Positions 16,564 through 24,950 of a DNA stretch of 64,000 bases are shown piece by piece. The notes below the pieces were generated by a model. The model saw nothing but the letters and a program-made list of their open reading frames with translations, did no database searches and was not told the DNA's origin. Numbering within the stretch: the stretch's first letter is position 1; each line of letters begins with the position of its first letter. The position numbers were made by a program, and so were the translations under genes. This DNA is from Mesorhizobium loti (GTDB taxonomy: Bacteria; Pseudomonadota; Alphaproteobacteria; Rhizobiales; Rhizobiaceae), in the NCBI RefSeq assembly GCF_003148495.1, contig NZ_QGGH01000001.1:1384347-1448346 (forward strand). Direction: 5' to 3'.

Positions 16564-17292
16564 CTAGATCAACCGATGGCCGCCCTCGACATGCAGCGTC
16601 GTTCCCGTCGTAAAGCCATTGCTTATCAGGAAGGCGATGGCGTCGGCGATGTCGTCGGGTTGGCCGATCCTTCCGACCGGCAGCCGCCCGGCCATCGCGG
16701 CCAGCGTCTCGTCCTTACGATCGCCGGCCACCTGCGCCCAGATCGTGGTGTCGACCCAGCCGGGTGACACGGCATTGACGCGGATTGGCGCGAGCTCCAC
16801 GGCCAGCGCCCGCACCAGCCCTTCGAGCGCCGCATTGACTGATGCAACGACGGAACCGCGCGCGGCCGGCCGGTAGGCGGCAATGCCGGAAACGAAGGTC
16901 ATCGAACCGGTCGCTGCCAGCCGCGGTGCGCCGTGCTTGGCGAGCAGCAGCGGGCCATACAGCTTGCTCTCAACCACCTTTTGCGCTGCCTTCAGGTCAA
17001 GCTCCGGCAACAGCTGGTAGGCGCCTTCAATGTCGGCGGCGGTGCTGACGATGTGGTTGAGCCCGCCGATGCGCGCGAAAAGTGCGGCGACCTGGTCTTC
17101 CCGGGTGACGTCGACGATCGCCACATCCAGGTCGGCTGGATTGCCCAGCGCTTCGCGCGCCTGTTGCAGCCGATCCTCGCCACGCCCGGCGATGATCACC
17201 TCGATGCCGGCCTCAAGGCAGCGCCTGGCCAGCGCCAGACCCATGCCGGAGCCGCCGCCGACGATCAGGATTTTCTGATTTGAAATGCTCAT
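16564..17292 (-). CDS. SDR-fold protein lacking the YxxxK motif
   Basis: A 242-residue short-chain dehydrogenase-like protein. The cofactor loop GGGSGMGLALA is intact and the Ser of the active site is present (FVSGIAAY, Ser135). However, the Tyr-x-x-x-Lys motif before NAALEGL is replaced by V149-A-S-V-N153. The same loss is seen in a recognised SDR subgroup, so this is a family trait and not a recent mutation. The C-terminal VSPGWVDTTIW and GTTLHVEGGHRL are normal. The ATG before SISNQK is preferred to the long frame extension. Next gene upstream is a MarR regulator on the same strand. Confidence 0.82.
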   Translation of the reverse strand: MSISNQKILIVGGGSGMGLALARRCLEAGIEVIIAGRGEDRLQQAREALGNPADLDVAIVDVTREDQVAALFARIGGLNHIVSTAADIEGAYQLLPELDLKAAQKVVESKLYGPLLLAKHGAPRLAATGSMTFVSGIAAYRPAARGSVVASVNAALEGLVRALAVELAPIRVNAVSPGWVDTTIWAQVAGDRKDETLAAMAGRLPVGRIGQPDDIADAIAFLISNGFTTGTTLHVEGGHRLI

Positions 17293-17420
17293 TTCGCTCT
17301 GCCTTTGCTTGGATGACAAGGGCATGGATTGGCAGTTCGGCGCGACAGAAGGAACCGGAAGAAACCGATAGCGCCATCGGAAAGGCCGATGGAGCAGGGC
17401 GGACGAGCGCCGTCTCTGGC

Positions 17421-17882
17421 TCAGCGCACCAGCGGACTTTCCCAGACGACAAACAGCAAAGCTTTCAGCTGGGCAAAGCGCTCCGGCCCAAGTTCGATGC
17501 GCCACTCCTCCTCGATCTCGCGCAGGATATCGACCATTTTCCAGAAGGCAGCATGGCCGCGTTCGGTGGACCGCACCACGCGCGCACCGCCGTCGCCGGG
17601 AATGTCGGAGCGAACCAGATAGCCGTAACCTTCGAGACTGCTGAGCAGTTGGTTGATGGCCTGTTTGCTCATGCCGGCACGCTCGGCGATGGTGCCGGGC
17701 CGCGCGCCGTCCGGTCCGGGAAACTGCAACACCGCCATATGCGGCAGGCGCAATTCGTCGAAACCGGCGGCGTTGAGTTCCTTGATCAGCCGTCGCTGGA
17801 TCGCTTGTGCCGGCACGCGCAGCAGGGCGCCGATTAGCAGGTTCTCGGTCTTGGTCTGCAGAACTTCCGCTGAGGTGGCCAT
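17421..17882 (-). CDS. MarR-family transcriptional regulator
   Basis: A 153-residue protein with the MarR winged helix: helices around LLIGALLRVPAQAIQRRLIKEL, a recognition helix in GTIAERAGMSKQAINQLLSSLEGYGYLVR and the beta wing DGGARVVRSTERG. It diverges from the cupin gene across a 65-bp gap that holds a near-perfect palindrome, so autoregulation and control of the cupin gene are likely. The SDR gene lies downstream on the same strand and may share the transcript. Confidence 0.88.
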   Translation of the reverse strand: MATSAEVLQTKTENLLIGALLRVPAQAIQRRLIKELNAAGFDELRLPHMAVLQFPGPDGARPGTIAERAGMSKQAINQLLSSLEGYGYLVRSDIPGDGGARVVRSTERGHAAFWKMVDILREIEEEWRIELGPERFAQLKALLFVVWESPLVR

Positions 17883-17889
17883 TGACGAT

Positions 17890-17934
17890 CCGGTAAATTG
17901 AGTTTACTGATAGCTAGTAAATGTAATTTACCGG
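17890..17934. promoter_or_regulatory. palindromic operator between marR and cupin genes
   Basis: Outer arms CCGGTAAATT and AATTTACCGG are exact complements, and inner arms TTTACT and AGTAAA repeat the GTAAA theme around GATAGCT. Total 45 bp, so possibly two overlapping MarR dimer sites. It covers most of the shared promoter region and ends just before the cupin ribosome site (GGAGGGG). Confidence 0.75.
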
Positions 17935-17947
17935 AGGGGTTTGCGCA

Positions 17948-18421
17948 ATGTCAGTCATGAATCTTCAGGTCAATCCAGCCAATGAAATCATCGGCACCAC
18001 GGGTCTGTCGGTTCGCTTCCTGGTAACGGGCGACAATTCGAACGGCAGCGTTGCTGCCTTCGAGCTGATGGTACCGGGCGCGCAGCGGCTGCCGGCGCCG
18101 GCGCACAGCCACGACCACTATGAAGAGACGATCTATGGCATTGACGGTGTGCTGACCTGGACCGTCGACGGCAAGCCGATCGAGGTCGGACCAGGAGAGG
18201 CGCTGTGCATTCCGCGTGGCGCAGTCCATCGCTTCGACAACAATGGCAGCACGGATGCGAAGGCGCTGTGCGTCGTCACACCGGCGGCGATCGGCCCGGA
18301 CTATTTCCGCGAGGCTTTCGGCCTGCTCAACGCCGCCGCCGGCGGTCCGCCGGACAAGGCCAGGATGATGGACATCATGCGCCGCCACGGGCTGACGCCT
18401 GCAGCGCCGCCACCGAGTTGA
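17948..18421 (+). CDS. cupin-domain protein
   Basis: A 157-residue single-domain cupin. Motif 1 reads HSHDHYEETIYGIDGVL (two His and a Glu as metal ligands) and motif 2 PRGAVHRFDNNGS (third His). The C-terminal 40 residues are helical (FREAFGLLNAAAGG, MDIMRRHGL). Probably a small metal-binding dioxygenase- or isomerase-like protein; substrate unknown. Regulated with high probability by the divergent MarR through the palindrome in the gap. RBS GGAGGGG. Confidence 0.85.
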   Translation: MSVMNLQVNPANEIIGTTGLSVRFLVTGDNSNGSVAAFELMVPGAQRLPAPAHSHDHYEETIYGIDGVLTWTVDGKPIEVGPGEALCIPRGAVHRFDNNGSTDAKALCVVTPAAIGPDYFREAFGLLNAAAGGPPDKARMMDIMRRHGLTPAAPPPS

Positions 18422-18442
18422 AGTCGGTCGAAGAGGCGCCGG

Positions 18443-19054
18443 TCATTCGCCGCAAGCGGTGAAGGTGGTGCCCGGGGTCCAGTCCTTGAAGGCGATGGTC
18501 TGGCCTTCGACCGAGACGGTCTTGTGCTTCGTGCTGCCGTCCGGCTGCTTTTCGCTGCTGGTGCCTTTGCCGGTCAGCACATTGTACTCGCAGGCGCTTT
18601 CGGCATTCTCCTCCATATAGTCATAATGGTCATAGGCAAAGCCGGCGACGATGAAGGCGCCGTTGCGCCAGGCGATGGTCAGCGTCATGTCGGTCCGTTC
18701 GCTGCCGATCTCCATCGCCGGCAGGTAGAATTTGATCGAGCCGTTGGGCAGCATCGTCAGTTCCGGCTCGGTGTCGGAGTTCTCGTTGCCCGGGTGGTCG
18801 TAGTTGTTCCATTCGCCGAGGATCTGCCCGTGCACGATTTCAACGGGCTTGAGGTAATTGTGCTCCTTGTCCCGGAGGAAGAAGTGAACGTCCATCGGAT
18901 GGCCGGGCTCTGTCTCGACCACCATGGCAAGGTCGACGGCGCCATCGCCATTGAAGTCGCCGGTCACCGCGGTGATGATTTTCCGGGTTTCGATCGGTTC
19001 GGCGAGGGCCATGGTCGGCAGCAAAAAGGCAAGGGCGAGGAGCGGAGATTTCAT
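18443..19054 (-). CDS. secreted protein with FG-GAP-like calcium motif
   Basis: A 203-residue protein with a signal peptide (KSPLLALAFLLPTMALA, cut before EPIE). Directly after it comes VTGDFNGDGAVDLAMVVE, a D-x-N-x-D-x-x-x-D calcium-binding loop as in VCBS/FG-GAP repeats; only one such repeat is seen. The remainder is beta-rich, with one Cys near the middle (ESACEYN) and one at the end (TACGE) that may form a disulfide. RBS GGGGGGAA before the ATG. Periplasmic, function unknown. Confidence 0.75.
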   Translation of the reverse strand: MKSPLLALAFLLPTMALAEPIETRKIITAVTGDFNGDGAVDLAMVVETEPGHPMDVHFFLRDKEHNYLKPVEIVHGQILGEWNNYDHPGNENSDTEPELTMLPNGSIKFYLPAMEIGSERTDMTLTIAWRNGAFIVAGFAYDHYDYMEENAESACEYNVLTGKGTSSEKQPDGSTKHKTVSVEGQTIAFKDWTPGTTFTACGE

Positions 19055-19320
19055 GTCGTATTCCCCCCGGGAGCGAGATGGCGTGCCCGAGCACGAGCAT
19101 GGCAGGTATTCCGAGATTTTCTACAGCGGGGCCGGGAGAAAAATGTTCAGGTCGAGGGGGCGCGAAGGTACGCCGTACGCGCCCGACAAGTTTGCTGCCG
19201 GAAACTGACAGCGACTCGTGCCATTCTGGTCGATGACGATGGGCATGATGCCGGAGGCGGGATGACAGTGAAGACAGGGGACATGATGGCGCGAGCGACA
19301 CCGAACAGGCAGGCCAACTG

Positions 19321-19920
19321 ATGGCGCCGGTCAAAGTCGATCCCGACAAAGTCCACGAGTTTCCGGATCCGGCCAGCTTCCACGCCTGGCTCGGCAAGCA
19401 CCACGCCACGGAAAGCGAAGTGTGGATCAAGGTGCACAAGGCGGGGTCGGGACTGAAGTCGATCACGCCCAAGGAAGCCATCGAGGTGGTGCTGTGCTTC
19501 GGCTGGATCGATGCGGTGCGCAAGGGGCTGGACGACAAGAGTTTCCTGCAGCGCTACACGCCGCGCGGCAGGAAGAGCATCTGGAGCCTGATCAACATCG
19601 ACAACGTCGCGCGGCTGGTCGAGGAGGGCCGCATGACCGAGCATGGGCTGAAACAGGTCGAGGCGGCCAAGGCCGACGGGCGCTGGGCGCGCGCCTACGG
19701 CAGCGGCAAGGAGATGAAAATCCCCGATGACCTGCAGGCTGCCATCGACGCCGAGCCGGCGGCGAAGGCGATGCTGGCAAAGCTCAGCGCGCAGAACCGC
19801 TTCGCGCTCGCCTTCCGCACCCACAACATGAAGACCGAGGCTGGACGCAAGAAGAAGATCGAGACTTTTGTGGCGATGTTGAAGCGTGGCGAGACGATCC
19901 ATCCGCAGGGCAGGAAGTAA
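19321..19920 (+). CDS. YdeI/OmpD-associated family protein
   Basis: A 199-residue protein with the features of the YdeI family: FHAWLGKHHATESEVWIKVHKAGSG, the conserved VLCFGWIDAVRKGLDD, RYTPRGRKSIWSLINIDNVARL, and a helical C-terminus containing NRFALAFRTHN. In Salmonella and Bacillus relatives it is linked to envelope stress or peptide resistance; the mechanism is not known. Cytoplasmic. No clear operon partner; a GST gene converges 5 nt away. Confidence 0.85.
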   Translation: MAPVKVDPDKVHEFPDPASFHAWLGKHHATESEVWIKVHKAGSGLKSITPKEAIEVVLCFGWIDAVRKGLDDKSFLQRYTPRGRKSIWSLINIDNVARLVEEGRMTEHGLKQVEAAKADGRWARAYGSGKEMKIPDDLQAAIDAEPAAKAMLAKLSAQNRFALAFRTHNMKTEAGRKKKIETFVAMLKRGETIHPQGRK

Positions 19921-19925
19921 GCCCC

Positions 19926-20555
19926 TCAGGCGCCCGAGTGCGGATCGATGCTGTAGGGATGGACCGGATGGCCAGAACCGATGGCGTCGCGCACGCGGCC
20001 AGTCCACGCGGCGAAAGCCGGATAGCCCGTCAGCGAGAAGCCGCAATCCTCGGCGCGATGGGCGTAGGCATAGACGGCGATATCCGCGATCGTGAAATCG
20101 TCGCCAATGAGAAACGGGGCATCGCCAAGGCTGCGGTTGAGTGCGGCGAGGGTGCGGGCCCCGGCTTCGCGCTTGCCCGCAACCATGTCCTGGTTGCGCT
20201 CGAGCCTTCCGGTCAAGGTCCAGAAGCGCAGCGAGCCGATGACCGGCTCGACATTGTATTGCTCGAAGAACAGCCACTGCATGATCTTGGCGCGCCGATA
20301 GCGGTCCGAAGGCAGGAACGGCGTTCCTTCGGCGAGGTAGGTGAGGATCGCATTGGATTCAGCGATGGCGCTGCCGTCTTCGAGCTGAAGCACGGGAACC
20401 GCACCGGCCGGATTGAGAGCAAGGAAGGCGTCGGTGCGGCTCTCGCCCTCGAAAATCGAGACAAGGCGACTGTCATAGGCGATGTCGAGCAGCCCCAGGA
20501 GGACCCGGACTTTCCAGCCATTTTGCGATGGCAAATAGTCGTGGAGCGTGAGCAT
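19926..20555 (-). CDS. glutathione S-transferase family protein
   Basis: A 209-residue two-domain GST. The thioredoxin-like N-domain includes HDYLPSQNGWKVRVLLGLLDI, with Ser10 in the catalytic position, and the GSH-binding VPVLQLEDGSAIAESNAIL. The C-domain ends with FTIADIAVYAYAHRAEDCGF (Asp of the N-capping box). Acts in the cytoplasm; substrate unknown. One of four GST-fold genes within 16 kb. Confidence 0.88.
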   Translation of the reverse strand: MLTLHDYLPSQNGWKVRVLLGLLDIAYDSRLVSIFEGESRTDAFLALNPAGAVPVLQLEDGSAIAESNAILTYLAEGTPFLPSDRYRRAKIMQWLFFEQYNVEPVIGSLRFWTLTGRLERNQDMVAGKREAGARTLAALNRSLGDAPFLIGDDFTIADIAVYAYAHRAEDCGFSLTGYPAFAAWTGRVRDAIGSGHPVHPYSIDPHSGA

Positions 20556-20656
20556 GGCCCATCCTTTTGCGGCGAGGGGCTAGCGTTTCGCATGCGGCCC
20601 CGCCGCCCGCCACCCGATTCCTGCGCGGGGCATCGGACGTCGGTGCGAGGCCGGCG

Positions 20657-21210
20657 CTAAAAACTGCTGCCGGCAAGGATGATGCCGAAGCCGGCAAGGC
20701 AGATGGCGCTGGCTTGTCGCAGCGATCGCTGGCTGAGCAGGTTTGAACCGCTGCGGCGAACCATCAGGCCGACGACGAGCCAGGCCGCTCCCGCAAGACC
20801 GACCAGAGCCGCGATCGTTGTCAGAAGCTGGGCTGTCATGCCCTCGGATTGAACCAGCACGGCGACGATCATCGCCTTGGGATTGATGAGCGTGGTGGCG
20901 AAAACCTGCCTCACCGTCACCAGCCGGATCTCGACGCCGTCGTCCTTCGTGGTCCAGACGCTGTAGGCGAGCCAGAGCAGCCACAGCACCGCACAGATCC
21001 TCACGCCGGTCCGCAGTTCAATCTGGTTGCCCGCCGGGATCAGGGCGACAATTGCGGCAACCGCAAGGGTAATCGCCATATAGGCAAGCACGGCCGCACC
21101 CAGCATCGGCACCGTGCGCCGGACGAAACGGTCGAAAAAGCCAAAAGGATGTTGGTTGGTCCGGGCGTCAGCAACAGCCCGCCCAGCGCCAGGAGATCAA
21201 GCTTGAGCAT
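20657..21210 (-). pseudogene. LysE/RhtB-type exporter, frameshifted
   Basis: The start (ATG 21210) opens the typical RhtB N-terminus LDLLALGGLLLTPGPTN, which then runs out of frame. The rest (RRTVPMLGAAVLAYMAI ... INPKAMIVAVLV) is intact in another frame, from about 21140 to 20657. Adding one T to the run of five (21136-21140) would restore one continuous LysE-family protein of about 185 residues with six helices. It is therefore a pseudogene, a sequencing or assembly error, or a slippage site. LysE/RhtB proteins export amino acids or related metabolites. Confidence 0.8.
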
Positions 21211-21353
21211 CGCAGGCCGTTATCCCGCATCGTGTCCATCGGACCGGACTGTTAGCGGCCGCGGCGCCATGAGTCGAGTTGACACGCATGAGACTTCTCA
21301 GCATCTGAATCGCTAAATTGCCATAAACTGCTGTTTTCACGAGGAATAATAGT

Positions 21354-22589
21354 ATGGCCATTGTGCGTCGGGCGGTGGGCGCCGCCATCGCCGGTGGACG
21401 AAGGACGGCACGGCGGCTACCCTCTCGAAAGCCGCGATGGTTGGGCGGCAGGCGCTGGGAGTCGTTGCCGTTGGGAAGAATTGCTTCGTGGACGATGGCG
21501 CTCGTTCTCACTGTCGTCGCCGTGTGTGTCGGAGCCGGCGCCACGCTTGCCCAGACTTCGCCCGACCCGGCTTCGCCCTCGGCCTTGCCTTCAAAAGAAA
21601 TATCGGTCGGGATAAAGGAGGCACCGCCTTTCGCGTTCAAGCTGCAGGACGGCAGTTGGTCCGGATTGAGCATCGACCTCTGGCAGAAAATGGCAGGGCG
21701 GCTCAATCTTCGCTTCCGCTATGCCGAAGTGCCGACTGTGCAGGACCAGATCGATGGCATTGTCAGCGGCAGGTTCGATGTGGCGATGGCCGCGATCACG
21801 GTCACTGCCGACCGCGAAAAGGCCGTCGATTTCACGCAACCCTTTTTCTCGACCGGGCTCGGCATCGCGACACCGCTCAACAATCAACCGTCCTGGCGGC
21901 CGGTGCTGCATGCGCTGACCTCGTTCGGCTTCCTGCAAGCGGTACTGGCGCTGATCGTCATATCGGTCGTCGTCGGCGTTCTGATCTGGATGTTCGAACG
22001 CCGGCACAATGACGATTTCGGTGGCGGCATCGCCAAGGGCCTGTTTTCCAGCATGTGGTGGTCGACTATCGCCGCGACACAGGCCAGCACCGGCGACTTC
22101 GGCCCGCGCACCGTGCCGGGACGGGTGCTGGCCGCGATCTGGATGATGGGATCGATCATTGCGATCGCGGTGTTTACTGCGGGCGTCACATCGGTGCTGA
22201 CGATAACGCAGATGGAAGGAATGGTGCAGGGCGAGGGCGATCTTGCCGCGGTCAGGGTCGGCGCGGTGCAGAGCTCGTCGACGGCCTCCTATCTGGATTC
22301 GACCCAGATACGCTATCAGGATTTTGCCTCCGTCAAGGAAGGCCTCGATGCGCTGCGTGCCGGCAAGATCGATGCGCTGGTTCACGACAAACCACTGCTT
22401 AGCTGGCTGGTGGGGCAGAACTACGCGACGAGCCTCCAAGTTCTCGACGCGACCTTCGACCACCAGCAATATGCTATGGCGCTGCCGCTCGGCAGCCCGT
22501 TGCGCAAGCCACTCGATGTCGCCTTGCTACAGACCGTCGAAAGCGATTGGTGGAAGCAGGCCGTTTTCCAGTATCTGGGCGAAAAGTAG
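21354..22589 (+). CDS. GluR0-like ligand-gated ion channel
   Basis: A 411-residue protein with the full order of a prokaryotic ionotropic glutamate receptor. Signal-anchor (about 47-67), SBP lobe S1 (EISVGIKEAPPFAF ... AVDFTQPFFSTGLGI), TM1 (VLALIVISVVVGVLIWMF), a re-entrant pore loop (SSMWWSTIAATQASTGDFGPRT), TM2 (IIAIAVFTAGVTSVLTI), then lobe S2 (RVGAVQSSSTASYL ... DALVHDKPLLSWL). The filter reads STGDFG in place of TVGYG. Ligand unknown. GAGGAATAATAGT precedes the chosen ATG; a later Met near the signal helix is an alternative start. Confidence 0.85.
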   Translation: MAIVRRAVGAAIAGGRRTARRLPSRKPRWLGGRRWESLPLGRIASWTMALVLTVVAVCVGAGATLAQTSPDPASPSALPSKEISVGIKEAPPFAFKLQDGSWSGLSIDLWQKMAGRLNLRFRYAEVPTVQDQIDGIVSGRFDVAMAAITVTADREKAVDFTQPFFSTGLGIATPLNNQPSWRPVLHALTSFGFLQAVLALIVISVVVGVLIWMFERRHNDDFGGGIAKGLFSSMWWSTIAATQASTGDFGPRTVPGRVLAAIWMMGSIIAIAVFTAGVTSVLTITQMEGMVQGEGDLAAVRVGAVQSSSTASYLDSTQIRYQDFASVKEGLDALRAGKIDALVHDKPLLSWLVGQNYATSLQVLDATFDHQQYAMALPLGSPLRKPLDVALLQTVESDWWKQAVFQYLGEK

Positions 22590-22637
22590 CCCGGCGGGAA
22601 CCTGCGCCCGTGACGCGCAAGAGTTGACGGCTGTCGT

Positions 22638-22949
22638 TCACTGGTTCAGGTCGACCGGTGTCACTCCAAGAAGCTTCAGGGCGTTGGCGAAGGTCCTGAT
22701 GCCTTGTGCCTGCTTGCGCTCGGCACAAAACCGGTTCGCCTTGTCCTGGAGCGCGGTTGCCTCGGCGATCTCCCTGGCGTTGGCTCCGGGGTCGGCTTTC
22801 GTTTGAATGGCCCCGTCGAGTTGAAGACCGAGCCGGCTGCAATATTCGCTTCGGGTAACCGCCGCTGCCGCACCCGGCTGCGCGACCGCAAGCATGGCAA
22901 GCGAAATGCCTGTCAGGGCCCCTATCCATCCGGTCGAACGTCGTTGCAT
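22638..22949 (-). CDS. small secreted protein (103 aa)
   Basis: A signal peptide (GWIGALTGISLAMLAVAQPGAAAA) is followed by a helical mature part with two Cys (YCSRLGLQLDG and NRFCAERKQ) and a tail ANALKLLGVTPVDLNQ. It lies on the minus strand, convergent with the GluR0-like gene. No known family recognised; the Cys spacing suggests a disulfide-stabilised periplasmic helical hairpin. The long upstream extension of this frame is the shadow of the ABC-F gene. Confidence 0.65.
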   Translation of the reverse strand: MQRRSTGWIGALTGISLAMLAVAQPGAAAAVTRSEYCSRLGLQLDGAIQTKADPGANAREIAEATALQDKANRFCAERKQAQGIRTFANALKLLGVTPVDLNQ

Positions 22950-23000
22950 GTTTCGGGACCATCCCTTGGCGTTGTGCCGCGGCCCGCTTCGGCCGCCGCG

Positions 23001-23074
23001 GGGATGGTTATGACAGGGGATTTTTTCGCCAGTTTTTCCGGAGTGTTGAATCTTGTTTCTGGAGTGTGTCTGGC
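23001..23074. repeat. 74-bp dispersed repeat, copy 1
   Basis: It shares about four-fifths of its positions, without gaps, with 52288-52361. The best conserved part reads TGTTGAATCTTGTTTCTGGA and then GTGTGTCTGGC. Both copies lie upstream of a RIME-like hairpin. A short ORF spans it (MTGDFFASFSG), but the differences between the copies mostly change residues, which argues against a conserved peptide. Confidence 0.65.
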
Positions 23075-23080
23075 GGGTTT

Positions 23081-23110
23081 TCCCTTCTCTCACAAGGGAG
23101 AAGGAAGAGC
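23081..23110. repeat. RIME-like hairpin
   Basis: TCCCTTCTCTCACAAGGGAGAAGGA forms a hairpin of the same general type as the other rhizobial mosaic elements in this window, directly after the 74-bp repeat and about 100 bp before the ABC-F gene. Confidence 0.5.
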
Positions 23111-23210
23111 GTTCCGCGGTCTGCGGCGCTTGCGCCTCTTCCTTTGCGGCCATCCTTCGCGTAAGGCGCCGGGCAAATCCTTTCATCGCAGGCTCAGCCC
23201 CGGAAACCGC

Positions 23211-24833
23211 ATGATCAGACTGGAAAGCATCAGCAAGCAGAACGGCCGTCAGCTTGTCTTCATCGAAGCGTCGGCGTCCCTGCAGAAGGGTGAGAAGATC
23301 GGCCTCGTCGGCCCCAATGGCGCCGGCAAGACGACGCTGTTTCGCATGATCACCGGCCAGGAGCAGCCCGACGAAGGCCAGGTGCAGGTCGATCGTGGCG
23401 TCACCATCGGCTATTTCAGCCAGGATGTCGGCGACATGGAAGGCCACAGCGCTGTCGCCGAAGTGATGAACGGCGCCGGTCCGGTCTCTGAAGTCGCGGC
23501 TGAAATGGCAGCGCTCGAGGCGGCCATGGCCGATCCCGACCAGGCCGACCAGATGGACGAGATCATCGAAAAATATGGCGAGGCACAGCACCGCTTCGAG
23601 GAGCTCGACGGCTATGCGCTCGACGGCCGCGCCCGCGAGGTGCTCGACGGTCTCGGCTTCTCGCAGGAGATGATGGACGGCGATGTCGGAAAACTCTCTG
23701 GCGGCTGGAAGATGCGCGTCGCGCTGGCGCGCATTCTGCTGATGCGGCCCGACGCCATGCTGCTCGACGAGCCGAGCAACCATCTCGACCTGGAAAGCCT
23801 GATCTGGCTGGAATCCTTCCTGAAGAATTATGACGGCGCGCTGCTGATGACCTCGCATGACCGCGAGTTCATGAACCGCATCGTCAACAAGGTGGTCGAG
23901 ATCGATGGCGGTTCGCTGACCGCCTATTCGGGAGACTACGAATTCTACCAGCAGCAGCGTGCCATCGCCGACAAGCAGCAGCAGGCGCAGTTCGAGCGCC
24001 AGCAGGCCATGCTGGCCAAGGAGATCGCCTTCATCGAGCGCTTCAAGGCACGCGCCTCGCATGCCGCCCAGGTGCAGAGCCGGGTGAAGAAGCTGGATAA
24101 GATCGATCGCGTCGAGCCGCCCAAGCGCCGCCAGACCGTTTCCTTCGATTTCCAGCCGGCGCCGCGCTGCGGCGAGGATGTCGTCACGCTGAAGAACGTC
24201 CACAAGGGCTATGGCAGCCGCTCCATCTATGAGGGGCTCGACTTCCAGGTCCGCCGCCGCGAACGCTGGTGCATCATGGGCGTCAATGGCGCCGGCAAGT
24301 CGACGCTTCTGAAGCTGGTCGCCGGCGCTTCCGACCCCGACACCGGCACGGTCGCGCGGGGGCCTAGCGTGAAGATGGGCTATTTCGCTCAGCACGCCAT
24401 GGAAGTGCTGGAAGGCGAGCGCACCGTGTTCCAGACGCTGGAAGATGCATTCCCCCAGGCCGGTCAGGCGCCGCTCAGGGCACTTGCCGGCTGCTTCGGC
24501 TTTTCCGGCGACGAGATCGAGAAGAAGTGCCGCGTTCTGTCAGGCGGCGAGAAGGCGCGGCTGGTGATGGCACTGATGCTGTTCGACCCGCCCAACCTGC
24601 TGGTGCTGGACGAGCCGACCAACCATCTCGACATCGCCACCAAGGAGATGCTGATCACCGCGCTCTCGCAGTATGAAGGCACCATGCTGTTCGTCTCGCA
24701 CGATCGGCACTTTCTGGCAGCCCTTTCCAACCGCGTGCTGGAGCTGACGCCCGAAGGCATCCACACCTATGGCGGCGGCTATACGGAATATGTCGAGCGC
24801 ACCGGGCAGGAAGCGCCGGGGTTGAGGAGCTAA
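23211..24833 (+). CDS. ABC-F family ATPase (YheS/Uup-like)
   Basis: A 540-residue soluble twin-ATPase without membrane segments. First cassette: Walker A GPNGAGKTT, signature LSGGWKMR, Walker B MLLDEPSNHLD. Second cassette: GVNGAGKST, LSGGEKAR, LVLDEPTNHLD. The inter-domain linker (about residues 240-300: YQQQRAIADKQQQAQFERQQAMLAK) is charged and helical, as expected for the P-site tRNA interaction motif. ABC-F proteins act on the ribosome in translation or antibiotic protection. The ATG before IRLESISK is chosen; the long 5' extension crosses two repeats. No partner gene. Confidence 0.9.
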   Translation: MIRLESISKQNGRQLVFIEASASLQKGEKIGLVGPNGAGKTTLFRMITGQEQPDEGQVQVDRGVTIGYFSQDVGDMEGHSAVAEVMNGAGPVSEVAAEMAALEAAMADPDQADQMDEIIEKYGEAQHRFEELDGYALDGRAREVLDGLGFSQEMMDGDVGKLSGGWKMRVALARILLMRPDAMLLDEPSNHLDLESLIWLESFLKNYDGALLMTSHDREFMNRIVNKVVEIDGGSLTAYSGDYEFYQQQRAIADKQQQAQFERQQAMLAKEIAFIERFKARASHAAQVQSRVKKLDKIDRVEPPKRRQTVSFDFQPAPRCGEDVVTLKNVHKGYGSRSIYEGLDFQVRRRERWCIMGVNGAGKSTLLKLVAGASDPDTGTVARGPSVKMGYFAQHAMEVLEGERTVFQTLEDAFPQAGQAPLRALAGCFGFSGDEIEKKCRVLSGGEKARLVMALMLFDPPNLLVLDEPTNHLDIATKEMLITALSQYEGTMLFVSHDRHFLAALSNRVLELTPEGIHTYGGGYTEYVERTGQEAPGLRS

Positions 24834-24950
24834 GGACCTGCGGCTATTGCCCCACGACGGTCATCCGGTCGGTGTCCAAGCATCGCGGCGATCTGCTTGT
24901 GGGAAGAAGAGTTCTGTGTACTCTCCACAATGCTTAGGAAGGGCTTCGGG

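Noticed and set aside
22704..23210. 169-codon N-terminal extension of the ABC-F protein
   Set aside because: It crosses a secreted-protein gene on the other strand and two repeats, and ABC-F proteins start with the first ATPase core.
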